Source: Paracoccaceae bacterium
Lineage (GTDB): Bacteria; Pseudomonadota; Alphaproteobacteria; Rhodobacterales; Rhodobacteraceae
Reading direction: 5' to 3'
DNA length: 11,098 nucleotides
NCBI GenBank assembly: GCA_002400675.1
Contig: NVQY01000166.1
Span: forward strand, 1 to 11,098
In this document: positions 1 to 6,067 of the stretch, piece by piece
Position numbering within the stretch: the stretch's first letter is position 1
Layout of the letters: the number at the start of each line of letters is the position of its first letter
Notes under the pieces: model-generated
The model's database searches: none
What the model was told of the DNA's origin: nothing
The model's input: only the letters and a program-made list of their open reading frames with translations
Program-made: the position numbers and the translations under genes

Positions 1-66
1 GGGCAAGCCATCGCACCCCTGCGCAAAGCCGTAGCGCTTAAGCCCTCCGCACCCTTGCTTGAAGTC
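1..66 (+). other. TPR-like coding fragment preceding hisB in the same frame
   Basis: Residues 1-22 of the open frame ([20 protein letters not shown]) match the TPR pattern, in which an AVxLxP helix end is followed by a new helix starting near APLL. They have no counterpart in HisB. TPR tails of Rhodobacteraceae M48 metalloproteases have similar wording, which is a memory-based suggestion only. Such a repeat would itself continue with something like LGQAL, so the two genes could share a short stretch of near-identical DNA near 67-90. That is the kind of place where assembly errors or microhomology recombination join sequences. Neither frame 2 nor frame 3 in this stretch restores HHTVED, so a simple frameshift does not explain it. 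Confidence 0.55.
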
Positions 67-438
67 GCCCTGGGGCAGGCCTTGGCGCAGGCTTTGGGCG
101 ACAAACGTGGCATCCGGCGTTATGGCGCGTGTCATTTGCCGATGGACGACGCGCAGGTGCGTTGTGCGCTGGACCTGTCGGGGCGGCCATTTCTGGTATG
201 GAACGTGGACATCGCCGCGCAAAAGATCGGCAGTTTCGACACCGAACTGGTGCGCGAGTTCTTTCAGGCGCTGGCCACGCACGGCGGCATCACCCTGCAT
301 GTGGATCGCCTGCACGGGTTCAACGCGCATCACATCGCCGAAGCCGCATTCAAATCGGTCGCGCGCGCGTTGCGCGAGGCGGTTGAGACCGATCCGCGCA
401 AATCAGATGCGGTGCCGTCCACCAAGGGCGCCCTTTGA
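1..438 (+). CDS. hisB: imidazoleglycerol-phosphate dehydratase HisB, C-terminal part, joined to a foreign-looking 5' segment
   Basis: HisB dehydrates imidazole glycerol phosphate to imidazole acetol phosphate in cytosolic histidine synthesis. The frame is open from base 1 and ends with TGA at 436-438, giving 145 visible residues. From about residue 22 onward it reads as normal alphaproteobacterial His[45 protein letters not shown], the metal-binding HHIAEAAFK and the terminal PSTKG. The sequence before residue 22 should hold the first metal motif (HHTVED) and the preceding HisB core. It instead reads like a TPR helix pair (residues 3-21, with [13 protein letters not shown]). If the join is real, the protein lacks half of its di-metal active site and should be inactive. 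An assembly chimera is the main alternative. The HisB identity of the 3' part is very secure; the gene's integrity is not. Confidence 0.9.
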   Translation, partial: GQAIAPLRKAVALKPSAPLLEVALGQALAQALGDKRGIRRYGACHLPMDDAQVRCALDLSGRPFLVWNVDIAAQKIGSFDTELVREFFQALATHGGITLHVDRLHGFNAHHIAEAAFKSVARALREAVETDPRKSDAVPSTKGAL

Positions 439-457
439 CGCGGTATAACCCATACGG

Positions 458-1081
458 TCAATTCGTGGAAAGCAGGGCACCCGCCCCGGCGCGGCGACGC
501 ATCAACCATTCGACCGCGATCAGGTTGGGCACCCAGCAGGCCCAGGCAATAACCTGATAGGCCATTGCCTGATCAATGCCGGTGGCAACTGGTATCAACA
601 GGTACAATCGCAACGTCACCGCAGAAAAGCTAAGCGCCACCGACCGGAGCATCCAGCGCCGGTGCGCATCAATGTAGCCCGCACGCGCCTGAAGGATGCC
701 CCATCCGGTGGTCCCGACCCAGACCACAGCCAGCATGCCGAACCCCCAGGCCGCTCCCGCCCCGGCGTGCGTGCCCATTGCCATGACCAGCCCGCCAGCA
801 CCAGCCAGCAGCACCATCACCCCATAAGTTCGCCCCACCCAGCGGTGAAGGGCCGGCCGCCGCATGCGTAAAGAGCGCCACAACTGGAACGGGGTCAGCG
901 CCAGTGCAACCGGGGCCAGCAGGATATGCGCATAAAAGGCAATCTGGCTTTCAATCGCGTGATAGGCGACAAACGCCATTGATGTGTTCACCCCCAGAAT
1001 CAGAAAGCGCCAGGACGCCAGCGCCACTGCCAACGAAAGGGTCCAGAACAGACCCACCCGAATTCGCGAAAACTTTCCCAT
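458..1081 (-). CDS. DUF2306 family integral membrane protein
   Basis: A 207-residue protein with about six predicted membrane helices (near residues 8-28, 47-67, 85-103, 110-130, 143-165 and 175-195). It carries the DUF2306 landmarks AHILLAPVAL (H52), LHRWVGR (H79), AHRRWMLRS (H140) and TLRLYL. The function of this family is not established. The conserved histidines within or beside helices are reminiscent of haem- or metal-linked membrane proteins, but nothing here proves that. The start was set at the ATG at 1081 because a purine-rich AGGGGG lies 9 nt upstream and the hydrophobic protein begins directly after it. The frame stays open further upstream into antisense hisH, but that extension is low-complexity shadow sequence. 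The gene sits antisense between hisB and hisH and converges on hisB with a 19-bp gap. Confidence 0.85.
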   Translation of the reverse strand: MGKFSRIRVGLFWTLSLAVALASWRFLILGVNTSMAFVAYHAIESQIAFYAHILLAPVALALTPFQLWRSLRMRRPALHRWVGRTYGVMVLLAGAGGLVMAMGTHAGAGAAWGFGMLAVVWVGTTGWGILQARAGYIDAHRRWMLRSVALSFSAVTLRLYLLIPVATGIDQAMAYQVIAWACWVPNLIAVEWLMRRRAGAGALLSTN

Positions 1082-1090
1082 CGTGCATTT

Positions 1091-1096
1091 CCCCCT
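1091..1096 (-). promoter_or_regulatory. Shine-Dalgarno site fixing the DUF2306 start
   Basis: On the minus strand AGGGGG lies 9 nt before the ATG at 1081. It supports the short 207-residue protein over the much longer open frame that runs antisense through hisH. Confidence 0.55.
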
Positions 1097-1143
1097 GCTT
1101 GGTTGTCGCCGTTTGGATTGCCAGCGATCTATCTGAAACATTG

Positions 1144-1173
1144 ATGAAAACCGTATTTTCCCTGTAGCGTCAA
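1144..1173 (-). promoter_or_regulatory. candidate sigma70-type promoter for the DUF2306 gene
   Basis: On the minus strand there is a -35-like TTGACG (1168-1173, 5 of 6 consensus bases) and a -10-like TTTCAT (1144-1149, 4 of 6), separated by 18 nt. This would start a transcript near 1137 and leave a leader of about 55 nt before the ATG. The rest of the 198-bp gap to hisH shows no convincing promoter for hisH on the plus strand. Consensus match only. Confidence 0.35.
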
Positions 1174-1279
1174 GTTTTGGTGCCACGCGGTGGGCGGAAG
1201 TGGGCAGTTGGCGTTCTTGCTTGGATTTTCGGGCAACCTCGCCTAAGGGCTTGGGGGAACAAGAATCCAAGGAAGTCAG

Positions 1280-1918
1280 ATGCTCACTGCGATCATTGAT
1301 TACGAAAGCGGCAACCTGCATTCGGCCGAAAAGGCATTTCAGCGTATGGCCAAAGAGGCGGACGCCGGTCAGGTGGTGGTCACGTCCGATGCCGATGTGG
1401 TGGCGCGCGCCGACCGGGTTGTGTTGCCGGGCGACGGCGCGTTCCCGGCCTGTGCGGCGGCCTTGCGCGGCCACTCTGGCCTGTTTGACGCCCTGCGCGA
1501 AGCGGTTGAACAACGCGGGCGGCCATTCCTTGGCATCTGTGTTGGGATGCAGTTGATGGCCAGTTGGGGGCGCGAATATCGCGACACTAAGGGGCTGGGC
1601 TGGATCGACGGCGAGATCGTCGAAATCACCCCGTCCGATCCGGGCATGAAAGTGCCGCATATGGGCTGGAACGATCTGGTGATAGACCAGCCGCATCCGG
1701 TGTTTGACGGGATAAAAACCGGCGATCACGCCTATTTTGTGCACTCATATCAGTTCAGTGTCACCGACCCGGCGGACCGGCTGGCGCATGTTGACTATGG
1801 CGGAGATGTCACGGCAGTCGTCTGCCGGGGCACCATGCTGGGGATGCAGTTTCACCCCGAGAAAAGTCAGGCCACCGGGCTGCGGATGATCGCCAATTTC
1901 CTGCGTTGGGCACCCTGA
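1280..1918 (+). CDS. hisH: imidazole glycerol phosphate synthase, glutaminase subunit HisH
   Basis: HisH releases ammonia from glutamine and channels it to HisF, which makes imidazole glycerol phosphate and AICAR in histidine synthesis. The 212-residue protein is full length for the family and is a class I glutamine amidotransferase. It shows the oxyanion-loop region PGDGAF (50-55), the nucleophile elbow GICVGMQ with C87, and the catalytic pair H192/E194 in FHPEKSQ. VPHMGWN (125-131) and HSYQF (155-159) are also typical. The ATG at 1280 is preceded by AAGGAAG four bases upstream. Its partner hisF is not in this window: the gene downstream is convergent and only 11 bp away, so HisF must be encoded elsewhere. 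The reading frame looks intact. Confidence 0.97.
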   Translation: MLTAIIDYESGNLHSAEKAFQRMAKEADAGQVVVTSDADVVARADRVVLPGDGAFPACAAALRGHSGLFDALREAVEQRGRPFLGICVGMQLMASWGREYRDTKGLGWIDGEIVEITPSDPGMKVPHMGWNDLVIDQPHPVFDGIKTGDHAYFVHSYQFSVTDPADRLAHVDYGGDVTAVVCRGTMLGMQFHPEKSQATGLRMIANFLRWAP

Positions 1919-1929
1919 GCGGTTAGCCT

Positions 1930-2955
1930 TCAGAAACTGGCAAGACGCTGGAGAATCCAGAACACCGACAGCCCGCCGATGGCATAAGGCGGCACCGCCC
2001 AGGCCCATGGCCACGGGGTTTTGTGATACCGGTTCATCGCCCAGGTTCCGGCGGCGATGATCAGCAGGACGATGGCAATAAAGAACAACTGGCCCAGTTC
2101 GACGCCCACATTAAAGAACAACAAGGCAATCGGAATCGAACTTTCGGGCAGGCCGATCTGCGCCAGCGCCCCGGCAAACCCAAACCCGTGTAACAGACCA
2201 AAGGTAAAGGCGACGACCCAGGGGAACCTCTCGGTCAGGCCGGCGTGGCCTTGTCGCCCATGCACGATCTCGGCGGCGACAAACATGATGCTAAGCGCGA
2301 TCGTCGCCTCGATCGGCGGGCTGGGCAGGTTGATAAAGCCAAGCGTCGCCCCGGCCAGCGTCAGGCTGTGGGCCACGGTAAAGGCGGTGACCGTCATGAC
2401 CAAACGGCGGATGCCCTTGACCAGCAACAACAGGGCCAGAACGAACACCAGATGATCGACGCCGCTTAGGATATGTTTAAAGCCAAGCACCAGATAGGCG
2501 CGCACCACCTCTAACGAACTGGGCTGGGTGGGAACCTGAAAACCGGGATTATCCGGGGTCAGACGATGGGTCTCGCCGCGCCCGTCCGCGAAATCATAGC
2601 GCACCAGAACGTCGGTGCGCGACGCCCCCAGCTTGTCGATGCGCACCTCCTGCCCTTCCAGCCCGCCTTCGCAGCGGGTGGTCCAGCGCGACACAAACGC
2701 CGCCCCGTCCCAGACCGGGTCGGGGGCCGCGCGGGTGGCGCAGTTTTGCGGCAGGATCGCGGTGATATCCATCGGGCGCGCCTGCACGCCGGGCACCTTC
2801 CAGAGCACCGCATACTGGTCATTGCCCAGCAGGCGGATTTCCAGATAGCCCGGTTGCAACGCGTGCGCCGACACCGACGCCGCCCCGAACAACGCCGCCA
2901 TCACCGTCAGGATCAACGCCACGACAAGACGGGAAAACACCCCGGCTACGGTCAT
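1930..2955 (-). CDS. HupE/UreJ-like membrane protein with an extracytoplasmic N-terminal domain
   Basis: A 341-residue protein. Residues 1-30 form a signal peptide with a likely cleavage after VSA, before HALQPGYLEIR. A domain of about 120 residues follows (roughly 31-150; it contains C72 and C95, possibly a disulfide), then about six to seven membrane helices (151-341). HupE/UreJ signatures in the membrane part are HILSGVDHLVF (H161, D167, H168), AHSLTL (H196), LLHGFGFA (H256) and VELGQ (E286). Family members HupE and UreJ are associated with nickel or cobalt import for hydrogenase and urease. Neither enzyme is encoded here, so the substrate is open. The start codon overlaps the stop of the PpiC-like gene by ATGA, which implies translational coupling in the DUF3604 operon. 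Family assignment is firm; the transported metal is inference. Confidence 0.88.
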   Translation of the reverse strand: MTVAGVFSRLVVALILTVMAALFGAASVSAHALQPGYLEIRLLGNDQYAVLWKVPGVQARPMDITAILPQNCATRAAPDPVWDGAAFVSRWTTRCEGGLEGQEVRIDKLGASRTDVLVRYDFADGRGETHRLTPDNPGFQVPTQPSSLEVVRAYLVLGFKHILSGVDHLVFVLALLLLVKGIRRLVMTVTAFTVAHSLTLAGATLGFINLPSPPIEATIALSIMFVAAEIVHGRQGHAGLTERFPWVVAFTFGLLHGFGFAGALAQIGLPESSIPIALLFFNVGVELGQLFFIAIVLLIIAAGTWAMNRYHKTPWPWAWAVPPYAIGGLSVFWILQRLASF

Positions 2956-3809
2956 TGCGAGACCACCTGTGCCCCGTCGCCGCGATCAATCTTGACCACA
3001 TAGCGCGCGCGCCGTGTCGCGTAATCGCGATCCTGAATCTCGCCGCGTTTGGCGGTGCGCCAGTCGCGCAGCACCAGCGGGCGCACTTCGGCCAATTTTG
3101 GGGCCTGCGCCGGCAAAACCTCCAGCACCCGCACCACATGCACGCCGTAGGTAGACATCACCGGGCCGGTCCAGATCATCGGCTCCAGCGCCGACACTTT
3201 GTCAAAAAAGCCACGGCCAAACACCCCGCTGACCGCATCCGAGGTGGCCAGCCCAAGCTGCACGGGCAGTTGGCTGCGCGGGCCGATGGTGTAAAGGTCA
3301 GTCTCTGGCTTGGCGCGCAGTTGCGCCAGCAGGCCGTCAACCAAAGCCCCGTCGGCGTTTTCGCCCAGATAGACCTGTTCAAACGCAACCCGCGGTTTCT
3401 GCATGTAATCGACGATATTGGCGCTATAGAAATCCTGTAACTCTTTGTCGGTGGGTTCCAGCACGCTGGAAGCACTGTCCATCAGGAACTCCATCTTCAG
3501 ACGCATCCGCCGTTTGACCAGCGCGTCGCCCTGATCCAACCCCAGCTTGACCGCCTCGCGGTAATAGATTTCCTCGCGAACGGCATCGTCGATCAACGAA
3601 TTCAACTCGTCCTCGTCCGGTTCACGTTTCCACACACCGACAAACCCGGCGCGGATGCGCTCAATGCTTTTGGGGGTGATGGTGATCACATTGGGCGGCG
3701 GGGCCGAGGCCGAAGGGTTCATGGCATCGTAAACCACGAACATCAGCGCGCCAATCACCAGGAAATGGATAAGCGGCTCCCGAAGGAGCCGCGAAATCAT
3801 CGGTTTCAT
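2952..3809 (-). CDS. membrane-anchored PpiC/parvulin-like peptidyl-prolyl isomerase (divergent)
   Basis: A 285-residue protein with one N-terminal membrane anchor (about residues 12-30) and a soluble part expected in the periplasm. A helical region (45-130, including DELNSLIDDAVREEIYYREAVKLGL) precedes a rotamase-like segment (140-230) with FGRGFFDKVSALEP and the second parvulin histidine in YGVHVVRV (H224). The first parvulin motif, normally a histidine followed by ILV, reads FEQVYLG here, so catalysis is doubtful and a chaperone-type role is plausible. Proteins of this shape fall near SurA/PpiD-like folding factors (Rotamase_2-like, from memory). The ATG at 3809 lies 12 bp after the DUF3604 stop, with only a weak ribosome site. 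The ATG at 3800 (fourth codon) is an alternative start. Confidence 0.85.
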   Translation of the reverse strand: MKPMISRLLREPLIHFLVIGALMFVVYDAMNPSASAPPPNVITITPKSIERIRAGFVGVWKREPDEDELNSLIDDAVREEIYYREAVKLGLDQGDALVKRRMRLKMEFLMDSASSVLEPTDKELQDFYSANIVDYMQKPRVAFEQVYLGENADGALVDGLLAQLRAKPETDLYTIGPRSQLPVQLGLATSDAVSGVFGRGFFDKVSALEPMIWTGPVMSTYGVHVVRVLEVLPAQAPKLAEVRPLVLRDWRTAKRGEIQDRDYATRRARYVVKIDRGDGAQVVSQ

Positions 3810-3821
3810 AAGGGTCTACTT

Positions 3822-5777
3822 TCAGGACGCCGTTGGCGTATACCAGATCGGCGAGGTATAGGCGCGTTCCTGAATGGATGTCGGCGTGCCCTCTGGGATC
3901 TCTACGCCATAGCGAAAAGCGTCATAGGTGGTCCAGCGTGGGGTGGGAATTTCCAGAACCCGCACGTAATAGAACGCCTTTTGATCCGCGTCGAATTCCG
4001 GGTCTGACCAGACCGTGGCCAGTTCCGACGCGCCGATGGTATTCAGCCAGTTGGCGTTGGCCACGTCCACGGTGTTGCCGACGGCGGGCAGTTTGCCGTT
4101 TGCGTCAGGCTCGCGGTTGTCGGACCACGCGATGTCGTAAACCCGTTCCTGAGTCACGCCATTGGCGTCCAGCCAGCCTTTGACCATCTGCAACCGGTCC
4201 AGATTGGCCCCGATTGGGTCACGCAGCGCATAAACCATGAAACTGGGGGCTTTTGCGTCATCGGGCATGGTGCGCAGATCGCCGCCCATGGGCACACCTT
4301 TGGCATAGCCGATTGTCGCCGGGGTGCGGTTGTTGATGTCGTTGTCGGTAAAGTCCCACCCTCCAAACATGCGCACACGCATGCGCGGACCAGTGGTGCC
4401 GTAGACCTCTTTGCGCAACACCGCGTCAAAGATCGACGCGCGGGTGTTTTCATTGGCCCAGACCGCAGCGATGCCGCCCGCGACCAACTGCCAGTCCATG
4501 ATCTGTGCTTTGTCTGTTTTGGTAAAGAAACGGGTCATACGTTCGGGGCTTGGCTCGGTGCCCGGATGCTTGCCGTAAAAGTTATTCTCTTCGATCGAGG
4601 CCAGCGACGTGTGGCTGTCGGTCGCGCCGATCAGGCCGAACTTGTAGGGGTTGATGCCCAGTTTGGCTTCGATTTCCAGACCGCGTTTCAGGCCAGACCG
4701 GGCGTATTCCCCCGCCAGCATGTCGTCGGTCTTGGCCTCGGACAGGTCAAGATTGCCCGCATCCCATGTCTCAAAGTCGGCAAATTCGTCATCGGGGGAC
4801 AACAGCGGGTGCGCCTCTCCGTCGCCCTTGATCTGGGTGGCCTCATAGACCGGCTCCCATTTGGCGCGCTGGGTGACATAGGATTCATCCAGTTTGGTGC
4901 CGTCATACTGGGCCTCAAGCGGGAACATGATGCCGTTGGACAGGTTGCCGTTATGGGCAATCGCCAGAATCTCTCCGCCGGTGTTTTCCTCATAGTTGGC
5001 CAGATACTTCCACAGATCGCGGGGGTTCGGGCTGCCTTGGGGGGCGGTCATGGTGTAGGGCACGACCTGCGACGTGCGCACGGCCCCGTCACGCATCATC
5101 ACCACGCGGTGCATGTTGTTGCCCTTGATCAGCGAGGTCCATTCAAAGCCGATAAAGGCGGTAAAGGTGCCGGGATCGTTGAATTCCTCGGCGTCGGCGA
5201 TCACCTTTTCCCACAGGTTCTTGTAGTTTTTGGTGCCGGGCATGTAGTTCGCCAGCATCGCCGGTTCCATCGCGCCCTGCGAGAAGGTGGTGATCAGGTC
5301 CAGCGTCGCGGCAACGGCCGCCTCTCCGCCTTCGGCGACGGCTGCGCTCCAACGGGCACCCTGTTCGTATTGCTGCACCACGGGGGCACCGGAAATGATG
5401 TCACCCGCCATGCCCATCCCGTCCGAGTGGTCGGCCACGACGAGCCAGTCAAGTGGGCGCGACAGACGCACCGGTTGACCGGTCGAGGAAATGACTTCCT
5501 GGCCAAGGGCGAATTTATACGCCTCGCGCGGGGGCAGACGGTTGCCAAACATGCCCGCGTCCATTGACAGCATGGTGTGCAGGTGCGAATCCCCCCACAG
5601 CGGCTTTTCCGGGAAATTGCGGCCCGCATAGGGCGAATATGTCTTGTTGGTATAGGCCTTGAGGATTTCCTCTTTGGCCGGGGTGCCGGCATCCTGCGCC
5701 GCCAAGGGCATGGCCACCATCAACGCGGCAACGGACGCCGCCCCGGACAGGGTCAGAAATTTTTCATATGTTCGCAT
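3822..5777 (-). CDS. secreted DUF3604 protein with PHP-like metal-binding motifs
   Basis: A 651-residue protein. Residues 1-27 look like a signal peptide (hydrophobic run to about 25, then AMPLAAQ), so it should act outside the cytoplasm. The wording is typical of DUF3604: KPLWGDSHLHTMLSMDAG (D63, H65, H67), VVADHSDG (D116, H117), FIGFEWTS (E212), MHRVV (H223), AIAHNGN (H275) and GATDSHTSLA (D387, H389). These resemble the ordered metal ligands of PHP-superfamily hydrolases, so a metal-dependent hydrolase is the best guess; the substrate is unknown. The C-terminal third (about 490-651) has the family's PMGGDL, FMVYALRDP, LDRLQMVKGW and YYVRVLEIPTPRW. The start at 5777 was chosen over an upstream in-frame ATG because AGGGAG lies 7 nt before it and the signal peptide begins there. 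It is the first gene of a three-gene operon. Confidence 0.92.
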   Translation of the reverse strand: MRTYEKFLTLSGAASVAALMVAMPLAAQDAGTPAKEEILKAYTNKTYSPYAGRNFPEKPLWGDSHLHTMLSMDAGMFGNRLPPREAYKFALGQEVISSTGQPVRLSRPLDWLVVADHSDGMGMAGDIISGAPVVQQYEQGARWSAAVAEGGEAAVAATLDLITTFSQGAMEPAMLANYMPGTKNYKNLWEKVIADAEEFNDPGTFTAFIGFEWTSLIKGNNMHRVVMMRDGAVRTSQVVPYTMTAPQGSPNPRDLWKYLANYEENTGGEILAIAHNGNLSNGIMFPLEAQYDGTKLDESYVTQRAKWEPVYEATQIKGDGEAHPLLSPDDEFADFETWDAGNLDLSEAKTDDMLAGEYARSGLKRGLEIEAKLGINPYKFGLIGATDSHTSLASIEENNFYGKHPGTEPSPERMTRFFTKTDKAQIMDWQLVAGGIAAVWANENTRASIFDAVLRKEVYGTTGPRMRVRMFGGWDFTDNDINNRTPATIGYAKGVPMGGDLRTMPDDAKAPSFMVYALRDPIGANLDRLQMVKGWLDANGVTQERVYDIAWSDNREPDANGKLPAVGNTVDVANANWLNTIGASELATVWSDPEFDADQKAFYYVRVLEIPTPRWTTYDAFRYGVEIPEGTPTSIQERAYTSPIWYTPTAS

Positions 5778-5784
5778 GTGACAT

Positions 5785-5790
5785 CTCCCT
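5785..5790 (-). promoter_or_regulatory. Shine-Dalgarno site fixing the DUF3604 start
   Basis: On the minus strand AGGGAG lies 7 nt before the ATG at 5777. This favours a protein beginning with the signal peptide MRTYEKF over a start seven codons upstream. Confidence 0.7.
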
Positions 5791-5881
5791 TGAAACAATC
5801 GACTGGCTAGATGGCCGCGTGGCGGCCCCCCTCAACAAACCCACGCACCAAGCAGGGGTACGGAATTTCACAACCCTAACG

Positions 5882-5911
5882 GATATACGGAAACGTTACC
5901 AGCCCCTGCAA
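5882..5911 (-). promoter_or_regulatory. candidate promoter of the DUF3604 operon with an embedded operator-like palindrome
   Basis: On the minus strand TTGCAG (5906-5911) and TATATC (5882-5887) are 18 nt apart and could serve as -35 and -10, with a transcript start near 5875 and a leader of about 98 nt. Between them lies GGTAACGTTTCC (5889-5900), which matches its own reverse complement at 10 of 12 positions and has the central CG typical of LacI-family operators. The promoter match is weak (3 and 4 of 6 bases), so this is a suggestion. Confidence 0.3.
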
Positions 5912-5937
5912 AGGGCAATGCCACACGACAGCTTTGC

Positions 5938-5949
5938 ATGAAATTTCAT
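5938..5949. repeat. 12-bp perfect palindrome ATGAAATTTCAT
   Basis: ATGAAATTTCAT reads identically on both strands and lies about 160 bp upstream of the DUF3604 start. The absence of a loop makes it a candidate protein-binding site rather than an RNA hairpin. A T7 run follows on the plus strand (around 5957-5963), but there is no plus-strand gene to terminate. Confidence 0.5.
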
Positions 5950-6027
5950 ATTCCTGTTTTTTTACAAGCATTTAGGGCGCTTAGCCTCGGCTGCGCCAAT
6001 CCCACCCGGCGCGGCGATAGCCCCTCG

Positions 6028-6040
6028 AAACACTGTGTTT
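6028..6040. repeat. 13-bp inverted repeat AAACACTGTGTTT
   Basis: Six-base arms AAACAC and GTGTTT flank a central T, about 30 bp downstream of the cupin stop. It could be a dimeric regulator site. As a terminator it would be weak because the stem is A/T-rich and the loop is a single base. Confidence 0.4.
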
Positions 6041-6067
6041 TCTGCCCGGTGCGGCAAGGCACTATGG

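Larger units (their letters stand above)
5778..6067. promoter_or_regulatory. AT-rich intergenic leader with palindromes upstream of the DUF3604 operon
   Basis: These 290 bp lie between the DUF3604 start and the cupin stop, with no credible gene on either strand. The section 5860-5965 is clearly richer in A+T than the surrounding coding DNA and holds several symmetrical elements: GGAAACGTTACC (5889-5900), an inverted pair TGCAAAG/CTTTGCA (5907-5913 and 5932-5938) and ATGAAATTTCAT (5938-5949). Because both flanking genes are on the minus strand, this region should carry the operon promoter and possibly the cupin terminator. I see no recognisable riboswitch. Confidence 0.6.

Noticed and set aside
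1..66. Frameshift in hisB as the cause of the odd 5' sequence
   Set aside because: Neither of the other two frames on this strand restores the HHTVED region or the preceding HisB core, so a single indel does not explain it.
439..457. Terminator between hisB and the DUF2306 gene
   Set aside because: The 19-bp gap contains CGGTAT and ATACGG, which look symmetrical but are not reverse complements, so no stem forms.
1082..1744. Long N-terminal extension of the DUF2306 frame (428-codon open frame)
   Set aside because: The extra part runs antisense through hisH and is His/Arg/Pro-rich with no family match. A ribosome site and the first membrane helix both place the start at 1081.
2566..3003. 145-codon open frame on the plus strand opposite HupE and PpiC
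   Set aside because: It spans the overlap of two well-supported minus-strand genes and has the Arg/His/Gly bias of a shadow frame.
4566..5567. 333-codon open frame on the plus strand opposite DUF3604
   Set aside because: It is the antisense shadow of a long GC-rich gene, with Gly/Val/His-rich composition, no recognisable motif and no ribosome site. The minus-strand protein matches a known family along its full length.
5938..5963. Palindrome ATGAAATTTCAT plus T run as an intrinsic terminator
   Set aside because: The palindrome has no loop and an A/T-rich stem, and no plus-strand gene lies upstream for it to terminate.
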